A stretch of 64,000 nt of DNA, from contig NZ_SSOB01000040.1 in NCBI RefSeq assembly GCF_004801405.1, positions 1 through 64,000 on the forward strand, given 5' to 3'. This document shows, one piece after another, positions 49,747-57,678 of the stretch. The stretch's first letter is position 1. Each line of letters starts with the position of its first letter. Position numbers and translations under genes: made by a program. The DNA comes from Cohnella fermenti (lineage in GTDB: Bacteria; Bacillota; Bacilli; Paenibacillales; Paenibacillaceae). The notes under the pieces were generated by a model, which was given only the letters and a program-made list of their open reading frames with translations, was not told where the DNA came from and ran no database searches.

Positions 49747-50778
49747 GTGTTCGACTTCGACAAGCTTGCGGCCGACTGGGTTCGGGACGGATTTCTGCCC
49801 GGCGGCGTGCTGAATATTGCGGCTCCCGGCGGATTCCGGTTCTCCAAGTCGTACGGGGCTTACTCAAACAACGAATCCGTTCAGCCGATCGAGCAAGCGA
49901 CTCTGTTCGATCTGGCATCGCTGACCAAGGTCGTTGCGACCCTTCCCGTCGTGCTGTCTCTTGCGCAGGAAGGATCGCTCGGTCTGGACGATCCGGTCGG
50001 CAGCCACGTTGAGGAGTTCCGGCACCCCGAGGTGACGATTCGCCACCTGCTTCAGCATACGTCCGGCTTGCCGGCCGACCTGGCTCCCGTTCCGAGGGAT
50101 GCCTCGGGCACGGATGTTCTCCGATCCGTATGGGAGGCCCCACTGACAAGCGAGCCGGGCAGCCGGGCGACATACAGCGATCTCGGCATGATCGCGCTCG
50201 GCATACTGGCTGAGCGAGCCGGCGGGGAGCCGCTTGATCGGGCTGCCCGCCGGCGGATATTCGCTCCGCTCGGGATGAACAATACAGGCTTCGCCACGCA
50301 GCTCGAGGGGCTTCCCGCCCGGGCGGCCGCGACGGAGAAGCTTGGCTCCTCCTTCCTGGTCGGCCAGGTTCACGACGAGAAGAGCTTCGCGCTCGGGGGC
50401 GTCTCGGGCAGCGCCGGCCTCTTCTCCACCGCCGCCGACTTATCGACTTATTTGCAATACTGGCTTCACCCATCCCCCAAGGGACCTCTGTCCCCCGAAT
50501 GGGTCGCGGAATGCTTCCGCGACCCGTTCGGGGGAAGAGGACTCGGCTGGGAGCTGCTGCATGACGCGGATCTCGTTCCGCCAAGCTGCGGAACGAACTG
50601 GTCCGCCGGAAGCTTCGGCCATACCGGATTTACGGGAACGAGCCTGTGGGTCGATCCCAAGGCGCAACTAAGCGTCGTCTGGCTGACCAATGCCGTCCAT
50701 TACGGCCGACAGACGCCCATTCGCGCGCTTCGCCGCAAGCTGCACGATCAGATCCGGGCCGACCTGCTCGGGGATTGA
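49747..50778 (+). CDS. Serine hydrolase of the beta-lactamase fold, AmiE-like MurNAc-L-alanine amidase candidate
   Basis: 343 residues, GTG start with GGAGGTG upstream. The catalytic SxxK is S58-L-T-K61, the Tyr motif is Y143-S-D, and the third box is H292-T-G inside FGHTGFTGTS, a pattern shared with B. subtilis AmiE (YbbE), which removes peptides from MurNAc. No signal peptide or transmembrane segment is visible: the N-terminus is MFDFDKLAADWVRDGF. This suggests action in the cytoplasm on imported muropeptides, unlike secreted AmiE. An esterase or other beta-lactamase-like function cannot be excluded. It lies between the binding protein and permease genes. Confidence 0.75.
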   Translation: MFDFDKLAADWVRDGFLPGGVLNIAAPGGFRFSKSYGAYSNNESVQPIEQATLFDLASLTKVVATLPVVLSLAQEGSLGLDDPVGSHVEEFRHPEVTIRHLLQHTSGLPADLAPVPRDASGTDVLRSVWEAPLTSEPGSRATYSDLGMIALGILAERAGGEPLDRAARRRIFAPLGMNNTGFATQLEGLPARAAATEKLGSSFLVGQVHDEKSFALGGVSGSAGLFSTAADLSTYLQYWLHPSPKGPLSPEWVAECFRDPFGGRGLGWELLHDADLVPPSCGTNWSAGSFGHTGFTGTSLWVDPKAQLSVVWLTNAVHYGRQTPIRALRRKLHDQIRADLLGD

Positions 50779-50800
50779 CTACTACAAGGAGGCGAAGCCG

Positions 50801-51709
50801 GTGAGAGGCCTGTCTTCAAAGCACATGATTCATCTGTTCCTGCTTCCGGCGCTCGTGTTCTATGTCGGATTCATGATCTACCCGATCGGCTCGGCACTTC
50901 TGAACAGCTTCTACTCGTGGAAGGGGCTGCTCCGGGGAGACTTTATTGGAATCGACAACTTCGTCCGTTTGTTCACGGAATCTCCGTACAAGGAGACGTT
51001 CAACAGAGCATTGTGGCACAACGTGCTGATCTTCCTCGTTCTGATCCCGGTCAAGCTCGTCGTCGCCTACGCGCTCGCCCTGCTGATCAACAGCAAGCTC
51101 AAGGGCAAGGAGTTCTTCAAGACCGTCTTCTTCCTTCCAAAGCTTCTCTCGGTTATCGTCATCGGGTATCTGTTCAGCCTTATCCTGAATCCGACCTATG
51201 GGGCTCTCAACACGGCGCTTAAAGCCGTCGGCTTGTCGAGCCTGGCCCGCCCGTGGCTTGGCGATCCCGACACGGCGCTGCTGTCCGTCATCCTGATAGA
51301 CGGCTGGGCGGAATTCGGCTTCGCGGTGCTCATCTTCCTCGTGGGCCTGCAATCCATCTCCGGCGAAATCTATGACGCGGCCAAGATCGATCGGGCCGAA
51401 GGTCTTACCTTATTGTTCCGAATCACAGTGCCGCTCTCGCTGCCGTCGATCATGATCATGACGATCCTGACCTTCATCTCGGCGTTCGAATCGTTCGAGC
51501 TGATCTACGCGATGCAAGGCACTTCCGGAGGCCCGTATTACTCGACCGACGTGCTCGCCCTGTTCTTCTACCGTCTCATGTTCGGCACTGCCGGAGGAGG
51601 CGATTCGATCGGACTCGGTTCCGCGCTTGCCGTCGTGCTGCTTCTGCTGATCTCCGGGGCGACCGCCATCTCCATGTTTCTTTTCCGACGGAAAGAGGTG
51701 GACTACTAA
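50801..51709 (+). CDS. ABC sugar transporter permease (MalF/UgpA type)
   Basis: 302 residues with a GTG start and AAGGAGGC ribosome site. Six transmembrane segments are visible, the first at about 10-32. The cytoplasmic EAA loop, which contacts the ATPase, is near residues 185-205 (EIYDAAKIDRAEGLTLLFRI). It pairs with the next gene. No ATP-binding subunit is encoded in the run, so a shared MsmX-type ATPase from elsewhere probably drives the importer. Confidence 0.9.
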   Translation: MRGLSSKHMIHLFLLPALVFYVGFMIYPIGSALLNSFYSWKGLLRGDFIGIDNFVRLFTESPYKETFNRALWHNVLIFLVLIPVKLVVAYALALLINSKLKGKEFFKTVFFLPKLLSVIVIGYLFSLILNPTYGALNTALKAVGLSSLARPWLGDPDTALLSVILIDGWAEFGFAVLIFLVGLQSISGEIYDAAKIDRAEGLTLLFRITVPLSLPSIMIMTILTFISAFESFELIYAMQGTSGGPYYSTDVLALFFYRLMFGTAGGGDSIGLGSALAVVLLLLISGATAISMFLFRRKEVDY

Positions 51710-51711
51710 CC

Positions 51712-52530
51712 ATGAAGCTGAAGCAACTGGCCAAATACGTCGTTCTCGGACTGTTCACGTTCCTGTCGCTGTATCCGATCTTCCTCATGTTCATGTCGTC
51801 ATTCAAGACGAGGAAGGAGATTACGTCCTCTCCGCTCGCCTTGCCGAAGAGCTTCAAGTTCGACAACTTCGTCGACGTATGGCATAAAGTGAACTTCTCG
51901 GAATATCTCTTGAACAGCATCATCGTCAGCGTCGCTTCGGTGCTCGTCATTCTGCTGATTTCTTCAATGGCGGCCTTCTACCTGGCGCGCTTCAAGTTCC
52001 GCTGGAACGGCGCGGTTCTGTTCTTCTTCATGCTCGGCCTGATGCTGCCGATGAAGCTGGCCATCTCTCCGCTCTACATGCAGATGATGAAGCTCCATAT
52101 GCTCGATTCGCTGCAGGGGCTGATCGTGGTGTACGTAGCCGGCCATATCTCGTTCGCGGTATTCCTGTTCTACGGCTTCTTCAGCACGCTGCCGAAGGAT
52201 CTCGATCAGAGCGCGCGCATCGACGGCTGCAACAACTTCCAGGTGTACTATAAGATCGTCGTGCCGCTGATGAGGCCGGCCATGGCGACGGTCGCCATCA
52301 CCGATCTGATCAAGGTGTGGAACGACTTCTTCTATCCGCTCATCTTTATCAAGACGACGGAGAAGGGGACGATTCCGCTTGGCATGCTCAGCCTGTTCGG
52401 AGAATTCGACACACAATGGAACCTTCTGTTCAGCGGGCTGACGCTCTCCTCCTTGCCGATGATTATCGCGTTCCTGTTCGCGTCCCGGCAATTCATCGAA
52501 GGCTTGACCGCAGGGGCGGTGAAGTCATGA
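51712..52530 (+). CDS. ABC sugar transporter permease (MalG/UgpE type)
   Basis: 272 residues with six transmembrane segments, starting two bases after the previous stop. The EAA loop is visible near residues 158-180 (LDQSARIDGCNNFQVYYKIV). The C-terminus ends IEGLTAGAVKS, the usual CUT1 permease end. Its stop overlaps the next start (ATGA), so the HAD gene is translationally coupled to it. Confidence 0.9.
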   Translation: MKLKQLAKYVVLGLFTFLSLYPIFLMFMSSFKTRKEITSSPLALPKSFKFDNFVDVWHKVNFSEYLLNSIIVSVASVLVILLISSMAAFYLARFKFRWNGAVLFFFMLGLMLPMKLAISPLYMQMMKLHMLDSLQGLIVVYVAGHISFAVFLFYGFFSTLPKDLDQSARIDGCNNFQVYYKIVVPLMRPAMATVAITDLIKVWNDFFYPLIFIKTTEKGTIPLGMLSLFGEFDTQWNLLFSGLTLSSLPMIIAFLFASRQFIEGLTAGAVKS

Positions 52531-53306
52531 GGCGCTGGATTACGTTCGACCTGGACGGCACGTTGATGCAGAATCCGTTCGCGGGAGCCATATTCCCCGA
52601 AGTGGAGGAGTTGGTCTCGATGGAGACCGGCTCTGCTTGCGGAATGAAGGAGAAGCTGATGGCCGAGCACGAGCGCCTGATGGCCGACGGGCGAATCGTG
52701 GACGCCTACGACTGGGACGCGATCGTCGCGGGGCTGCTGGGGGAACTGGGCGTGAAGCGCGCGGTCGATATTGTGGAGATGGTTGTGCGGCACAGCATTG
52801 CTCCGAAAATTTTTTTACTGGACGATACCATCCTGCCTGCGCTTGAGCGGCTTAAGAGAGAGGGCTATTCGCTTGCCGCGGTCACCAACGGCTATTACAA
52901 GTATCAGTATCCCGTCATGGAAGCGCTCGGCTTGGCCGCAAGACTCGACGAGATCGTAACGCCGGACCGCTCGGGGTATGCCAAGCCGGACGCGAGAATG
53001 GCCGATGCGCTGCCAAGCGGCGACAAGATCGTGTTGCATGTCGGGGACAGGCTGGACCACGATGTCGCCTTCGCCCGGAGCCTCGGCGTTCCTTCGGCGC
53101 TCATTCACCGTCGGCTGCCGGAGGAACTGATCCCGCTCTCTCCGAAGGAGCGGGCGAACAGCACGGCGCTTCTTCCCGTTCTGCACAGCTTGGCGGAGAA
53201 GGAGAGCGGCGCTCCCGTTCAAGATATCGCGCCATTCGTTCCGACGTACGCGATTCGAGACTTAAGCGAACTCGCCGAATGCCTGGCGGACAGCGAAGGG
53301 AGCTGA
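52527..53306 (+). CDS. HAD-superfamily hydrolase (phosphatase)
   Basis: 259 residues. HAD motifs in order: DLDGT at residues 8-12 with both catalytic Asp, the Thr in AVTNGYYKY, the Lys in YAKPDARM, and the acidic pair in HVGDRLDHDVAFA. A helical cap lies at about 18-85. The substrate cannot be read from sequence. Within the run it could act on MurNAc-6P (compare MupP of Pseudomonas), GlcNAc-6P or another sugar phosphate. A C-terminal extension of about 60 residues, beyond the HAD core, is unusual. It is coupled to the permease gene upstream. Confidence 0.85.
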   Translation: MRRWITFDLDGTLMQNPFAGAIFPEVEELVSMETGSACGMKEKLMAEHERLMADGRIVDAYDWDAIVAGLLGELGVKRAVDIVEMVVRHSIAPKIFLLDDTILPALERLKREGYSLAAVTNGYYKYQYPVMEALGLAARLDEIVTPDRSGYAKPDARMADALPSGDKIVLHVGDRLDHDVAFARSLGVPSALIHRRLPEELIPLSPKERANSTALLPVLHSLAEKESGAPVQDIAPFVPTYAIRDLSELAECLADSEGS

Positions 53307-53310
53307 CGCG

Positions 53311-54330
53311 ATGGCGAGCAAGGGAAGCGGGCTGTTCCTGGGCGTCGACGGGGGCGGCACGAAGACAACGCTGCTCGTCGGCGACGGCGAGGGGAGGATT
53401 GTGTCCATTGTCGGCGGATCGAGCTCCAATCTGAAGTCGCGGCCGTGGGATGAGGTCAGAGCCGAGCTGTCGCGGCTTGTTCGCGAAGGGCTGGAGCGTG
53501 CGGGGCGGCCGATTGCGGACATCGCAGGAATCGCGCTCGGCCTTGCGGGCGGGGATCGCCCGGAGGATAAGAAGCGGGTCGCGGAGCATCTGGCCGCCGA
53601 GCTTGCTCCCGGCGTTCGCATCGATGTGTTCAACGATGCCGCAACGGCGTTGATGGCCGGAACCCAAGGCGCGAAGGGCATGGTGCTCATCTCCGGCACG
53701 GGGTCGATCTGCTGCGGCTTCGACCCCGAATCCGGACGATATGTCCGCTCCGGCGGATGGGGGTATCTGCTCGGCGACGAGGGAAGCGGCTTCGACCTGG
53801 GAAGGCAGGCGCTGACAGCCGTGCTGAAGGCGCACGACGGCCGGGAAGAAGCGACGGCGCTGACCGGTCTCATCCTGGAACGGTTCGGCGCAGCCCATCC
53901 GGAAGGACTGATCACGTCCGTATACGAAGCGGATAACCCGCGCACGACAATCGCCGCGATCGCGCCTCTTGTTCTTGCGGCCGCCCGCGCCGGAGATTTG
54001 ACGGCGTCGAGAATCGCGGACGGGGCTGCCGCGGCGCTGGCGGCTCTCGTCGTTCCGGTTGCGGCCAGTCTGCGGGCCGGAGAGGAGACGCTCCCGCTTA
54101 TCGTCACCGGAGGCGTCTTCCGGGACGAGGGGCTCCGCAGCCGGTTCGGGAACCGGCCGGAGCTTCGCGGAATTGGACTGGAGCTGCTATCCTTGAAGGT
54201 TCTTCCCGTGGCGGGAAGCTATTATATGGCGCTTATGCGGGCGGGAATCGCCTTATCGCCGGACATTATCAATAGAGTAAGTCAACATTGCGCAACAGAA
54301 GGGGAATTCAGTGATGAAACCATCCGTTAA
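53311..54330 (+). CDS. BadF/BadG-type sugar kinase, candidate N-acetylmuramate (MurK-like) or GlcNAc kinase
   Basis: 339 residues, ASKHA ATPase fold of the BadF/BadG/BcrA/BcrD group that includes GlcNAc kinases and MurK of Clostridium acetobutylicum. The phosphate-1 loop is VDGGGTKT (about 12-19), phosphate 2 is LISGTGSICCGF, and GWGYLLGDEGSGFDLGR is the substrate-side block. Its position one step before MurQ, which needs MurNAc-6P, makes MurNAc the most likely substrate. An ABC importer would deliver unphosphorylated sugar, so a kinase is required; this is inference. It overlaps murQ by 20 bases. Confidence 0.8.
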   Translation: MASKGSGLFLGVDGGGTKTTLLVGDGEGRIVSIVGGSSSNLKSRPWDEVRAELSRLVREGLERAGRPIADIAGIALGLAGGDRPEDKKRVAEHLAAELAPGVRIDVFNDAATALMAGTQGAKGMVLISGTGSICCGFDPESGRYVRSGGWGYLLGDEGSGFDLGRQALTAVLKAHDGREEATALTGLILERFGAAHPEGLITSVYEADNPRTTIAAIAPLVLAAARAGDLTASRIADGAAAALAALVVPVAASLRAGEETLPLIVTGGVFRDEGLRSRFGNRPELRGIGLELLSLKVLPVAGSYYMALMRAGIALSPDIINRVSQHCATEGEFSDETIR

Positions 54331-55222
54331 CGATATACCGGTAACCGAACAGATCAATGAACGTTCGCGCCAACTGGACCGGCTGTCTGTCGCGGAGATT
54401 GTACAACTGATGAACGAGGAAGATCGAACCGTGGCGGATTCCGTTCAGCGGGCGCTGCCCGAGATTGCTTCGGCAATCGAAGCCGTCGTGGAGGCCGTTG
54501 AGAACGGAGGAAGGCTGTTCTATATCGGAGCGGGAACGAGCGGCCGTCTCGGCATTCTCGACGCTTCCGAATGCCCTCCGACGTTCGGCGTCGATCCGGA
54601 GCTGGTCGTCGGCATTATCGCCGGAGGCGAGCGGGCCATCACGCGTTCGATCGAGAACGCGGAGGATGATCCGGAGGCGGGCCGGAAGGAGATCGCGGCC
54701 GTGCTGACGGACAAGGATGTGCTCGTCGGAATCGCCGCCAGCGGCAGTACGCCGTATGTGATCGGAGCGCTGCGGGAGGCGAATCGGATCGGGGCCGCAA
54801 CCGTCAGCCTGAGCTGCAACAGCGACGCTCCGATGAGCAAGGAGGCCCGCTTCCCGATCGAGATTCCCGTCGGGCCGGAGATCGTGACCGGCTCTACCCG
54901 GCTGAAGGCGGGCACCGCCACCAAGATGGCGCTGAACATGATGACGACAACGCTGATGATCCGCTTGGGCAAAGTATACGGCAATCTTATGGTTAACGTT
55001 CAGGCGACCAATGCCAAGCTGCGGGAACGCGTTGTTCGCATCGTTCAGAGGGGAACCGGCTGCGACGAAGCGACGGCGAGAGAGTATGCCGAGGCGGCGG
55101 AAGGCGATGCGAGGGTCGCGATCCTGATGCTGAAGTTCGGGGTCGGCGCAGGCGAAGCGAAGCAAGCGCTGCTGGAGACGAACGGTCACTTCGGCAAGGC
55201 GTTCGCCAGACTCGAGCGATAG
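54311..55222 (+). CDS. murQ: N-acetylmuramic acid 6-phosphate etherase
   Basis: 303 residues. MurQ cleaves the lactyl ether of MurNAc-6P to GlcNAc-6P and D-lactate. The SIS-domain signature IGAGTSGRLGILDASECPPT (about 71-90) contains the catalytic Glu (about 86). The blocks GIAASGSTPYVIGAL and AGTATKMALNMMTT with a typical C-terminal helical domain complete the match. The start lies inside the kinase gene, so translation is coupled. This is the gene that fixes the identity of the operon. Confidence 0.94.
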   Translation: MMKPSVNDIPVTEQINERSRQLDRLSVAEIVQLMNEEDRTVADSVQRALPEIASAIEAVVEAVENGGRLFYIGAGTSGRLGILDASECPPTFGVDPELVVGIIAGGERAITRSIENAEDDPEAGRKEIAAVLTDKDVLVGIAASGSTPYVIGALREANRIGAATVSLSCNSDAPMSKEARFPIEIPVGPEIVTGSTRLKAGTATKMALNMMTTTLMIRLGKVYGNLMVNVQATNAKLRERVVRIVQRGTGCDEATAREYAEAAEGDARVAILMLKFGVGAGEAKQALLETNGHFGKAFARLER

Positions 55223-55239
55223 CGGAAGGGGGGACGCTC

Positions 55240-55992
55240 ATGCTGGCGCAGGGCAGCAGCATATGGGAGCTCTCGCTTGATCATCTGGCCATTCGCATGG
55301 TTCTGGCCGCGGTGCTCGGGGGCCTCATCGGCATCGAGCGCGAATGGCACAATCACGCGGCCGGCTTCCGCACTCACATTCTGGTCTGTCTCGGCTCGGC
55401 GACGATCATGCTCATGTCGCTGTACGGCTTCTCGGCCTTCGTCGGGGAGCCGAACGTGCAGGTGGACCCCGCCCGCCTTGCCGCTCAGGTCATCAGCGGC
55501 ATCGGATTCCTCGGAGCGGGAGCGATTCTGCGCAACGGCGACATGATCAAGGGGCTCACGACGGCCGCTTCGATCTGGACGGTCGCGGCCATCGGCTTGT
55601 GCGTCGGCGCCGGGTACTACAGCGCCGCGCTGCTCTGCACGTTCCTCGTGCTGGTCAGCCTCTACATGCTGAACAAGTGGGAGAAGCGGCTGCTCCGCAA
55701 CCGCCGGATCTGCAGCCTCGAGATCAGAATCGCGAACGGGACCGCTTCGGTCGGATCGATCACGGCCGCCTTGTCGGAGCGCAGCCTTCCGATCTCGCGA
55801 TTGAAGCTCGAATCGTCGCGCAAGGCGGGCGGTCCGGATGAAGCGGCGCGGGAGTACAAGCTGGAGATCAAGCTGAAGGGCGTCCGTCAGGAAGCGCTTC
55901 TTGAAGCGGTCGAGTCGATCGGCCGGATGGAGGACGTGACGAAGATCGAGGCGCTCGGTCTGGGCGCGGTGATGGCCGCCGCGGCCAAATAA
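55240..55992 (+). CDS. MgtC/SapB family membrane protein
   Basis: 250 residues. Four to five transmembrane segments in the first 150 residues carry the family block AAVLGGLIGIEREWHNHAAGFRTHILVCLGSA and SGIGFLGAGAILRNG. An ACT-like cytoplasmic domain occupies about 150-248. MgtC proteins are tied to Mg limitation and F-ATPase control in other bacteria; the role in Firmicutes is unclear. It starts 18 bases after murQ with GGAAGGGGGG and ends at a terminator shared with the reverse sigma-factor gene. Confidence 0.88.
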   Translation: MLAQGSSIWELSLDHLAIRMVLAAVLGGLIGIEREWHNHAAGFRTHILVCLGSATIMLMSLYGFSAFVGEPNVQVDPARLAAQVISGIGFLGAGAILRNGDMIKGLTTAASIWTVAAIGLCVGAGYYSAALLCTFLVLVSLYMLNKWEKRLLRNRRICSLEIRIANGTASVGSITAALSERSLPISRLKLESSRKAGGPDEAAREYKLEIKLKGVRQEALLEAVESIGRMEDVTKIEALGLGAVMAAAAK

Positions 55993-56003
55993 CGCAGCAG
56001 CAG

Positions 56004-56033
56004 CGAGGAACGGGCCGAGCAGGCCGTTCCTCG
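56004..56033. terminator. Terminator-like hairpin between mgtC and the ECF sigma gene
   Basis: CGAGGAACGGGCC and GGCCGTTCCTCG pair with one bulged G and a GAGCA loop, in the 54-base gap between the convergent genes. T runs are weak on both sides. Confidence 0.6.
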
Positions 56034-56046
56034 TTGCCGTATCCGC

Positions 56047-57012
56047 CTACTCCGTCCGGGGAAGCCCGAGCAGCGCCAGCTTGTCGGGGTTGTAAATCGT
56101 GAAGAGATGGCGGAGGAGCATTCCTTCGCCCTGCTCTTCACGCTCTCTCCAATCGAACATCAGGAAGGCGGCAAGCCGGTCCCCCTGCCAGGCGGCGATT
56201 GCGGGGCCTGCCTCCTTGGCGTCGACGAACTCGAAGCGGGCTCCCGCAAGCGAGTTGGAGAACATCGCCTTGAGCAAGGCAAGCGCGCGGCCCCTGCCGT
56301 AGATCGGGTTGATCGCCGAATGAACGCGTCCGCCCCCGTCCATCAGCAGAATGGCGTCTTCCGTCAGCAAGGCCGCGAGCTCCTCGATCCTCCCCCCGGA
56401 GAAGGCGGAAGCGAAGCGGCGCACGAGCTCGAATTCCTTGAGGCGCCCCGATCGCGCGGGAGCGGCGGCGGGAAGCTCGCTGCGGCTGTCGCCCTTGCGG
56501 CCGGCGTCGAGCTTGCGCTTCGCCCGGCTGACGAGCTGGCGGCAATTCGCCTCGCTTCTGCCCATGAGCGCGGCGATCTCCGCATAGTCGCAGTCCATCG
56601 TCTCGCGCAGGACGAATGCCGCCCGCTCAAGCGGATTCAGCATCTCCAGCAGAACAAGGAGCGCATAGGAGATCTCCTCCTTGCGCTCCGCACTCTCTTC
56701 GGGAGACGGCTGCGACCGGTCCAGGATCGGAAGCGGCAACCATTCCCCCACGTAATCTTCCTTCCTCCGCCCCGCCGACTTCAGGAAGTTCAGGCATCGA
56801 TTGACGACGAGCTTCGCCAGATAGGCTTGGCCGCTCTGGATCGTCTCCACCGCGTTGTCGTCCATTCTCTGCAGCGAGACGAACGCGTCCTGGATCGCGT
56901 CCTCCGCGTCGGCCGCCGAACCCAGCATCCGATAGGCGATCGAGAACAGATACGGACGGAGCGTTCGATACCAGCCTTCGATCCGTTCCTCTCGCCCAGC
57001 AACCTTTTCCAT
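56047..57012 (-). CDS. ECF41-type sigma factor with C-terminal SnoaL-like domain
   Basis: 321 residues. Sigma-70 region 2 (about 15-85: AYRMLGSAADAEDAIQDAF) and region 4 (about 115-165: LNPLERAAFVLRETMDCDYAEIA) are followed by a linker and a SnoaL-like domain (about 190-318). Three ECF41 hallmarks are seen: WLPLP (family WLPEP) between regions 2 and 4, DGGGR, and NPDKL at the C-terminus. In ECF41 the extension replaces an anti-sigma factor and controls activity. AGGAGG is the ribosome site. It follows the carboxymuconolactone decarboxylase gene on the same strand. Confidence 0.92.
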   Translation of the reverse strand: MEKVAGREERIEGWYRTLRPYLFSIAYRMLGSAADAEDAIQDAFVSLQRMDDNAVETIQSGQAYLAKLVVNRCLNFLKSAGRRKEDYVGEWLPLPILDRSQPSPEESAERKEEISYALLVLLEMLNPLERAAFVLRETMDCDYAEIAALMGRSEANCRQLVSRAKRKLDAGRKGDSRSELPAAAPARSGRLKEFELVRRFASAFSGGRIEELAALLTEDAILLMDGGGRVHSAINPIYGRGRALALLKAMFSNSLAGARFEFVDAKEAGPAIAAWQGDRLAAFLMFDWREREEQGEGMLLRHLFTIYNPDKLALLGLPRTE

Positions 57013-57056
57013 GACGCATCCGTCCTCCTGTGTTTATTGTCTCCCGACTACCCGAA

Positions 57057-57500
57057 TCAGAAGCACCCCGGATACATGCCCGTGGCCACGGCGATCCGGT
57101 TCCAACTGTTGATGGCAATGATCGCCATGATCAGGTCGACGAATTCCGCCTCGTCGTAGTATTCCCGCACCCGGTCGTAGACCGCTTGCGGCACGCCGGC
57201 TTCGCCGAGCCTCGTGACCGCCTCGGTCAGCTCCAGAACGGCCTTCTCGGCCTCGCTGTAGCAAGGAGCCTCCCTCCATACGGAGACGAGCGACGTTCTC
57301 TCGAGATTGCCCGATACCTTCATCATATCCTTGACGTGCATGTCGAGGCAGAAGGCGCAGCCGTTCAACTGGGACGCCCGGATTCGGATCAGCTCCGCAA
57401 GCTCGGGTTCGATGCCGCGGGATTGGGAGAAGCTCTCCAGCGCCAGCAGCGCCTTGAACGACCCCGGATTCGCTTCCCTATGATTCATTCTCACTCTCAT
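57057..57500 (-). CDS. Carboxymuconolactone decarboxylase / AhpD-like protein (ECF41 partner)
   Basis: 147 residues. The AhpD-like redox motif CAFCLDMH (CxxC-x2-H) and the following helices match the carboxymuconolactone decarboxylase family. ECF41 sigma factors are usually linked to one such oxidoreductase, decarboxylase or epimerase (COE) gene, which is their main known target. ACAGGAGGT is the ribosome site. An ECF41-type promoter lies 50-76 bases upstream, so this gene and the sigma factor behind it form an autoregulated pair. The natural substrate is unknown. Confidence 0.9.
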   Translation of the reverse strand: MRVRMNHREANPGSFKALLALESFSQSRGIEPELAELIRIRASQLNGCAFCLDMHVKDMMKVSGNLERTSLVSVWREAPCYSEAEKAVLELTEAVTRLGEAGVPQAVYDRVREYYDEAEFVDLIMAIIAINSWNRIAVATGMYPGCF

Positions 57501-57549
57501 TGTCGTAAACCTCCTGTAGATGCTGCAAAATTTGTCTCACCTATAAGAA

Positions 57550-57576
57550 GACAACGGGGAGGCCGGATTTGTGACA
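57550..57576 (-). promoter_or_regulatory. ECF41-type promoter of the carboxymuconolactone decarboxylase gene
   Basis: Read on the minus strand, TGTCACA (57576-57570) and TGTC (57553-57550) are separated by 16 bases. The described ECF41 promoter is TGTCACA-N16-CGTC, so there is one mismatch. The predicted start is about 43 bases before the ATG. Confidence 0.75.
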
Positions 57577-57678
57577 AGGATCGGGTAGATTGGCGCAGCG
57601 AAATCCCAACGGTTAATTCTCTCATCTCTTGGCGACACTAATTTAATAGAGATGAAGAGGAAGAGGTGTATTCTTCGG

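Noticed and set aside
43777..57678. The accessory region as a prophage, integrative element or insertion sequence
   Set aside because: No integrase, transposase, phage structural gene or attachment-site repeat was seen. The genes are metabolic and regulatory only.
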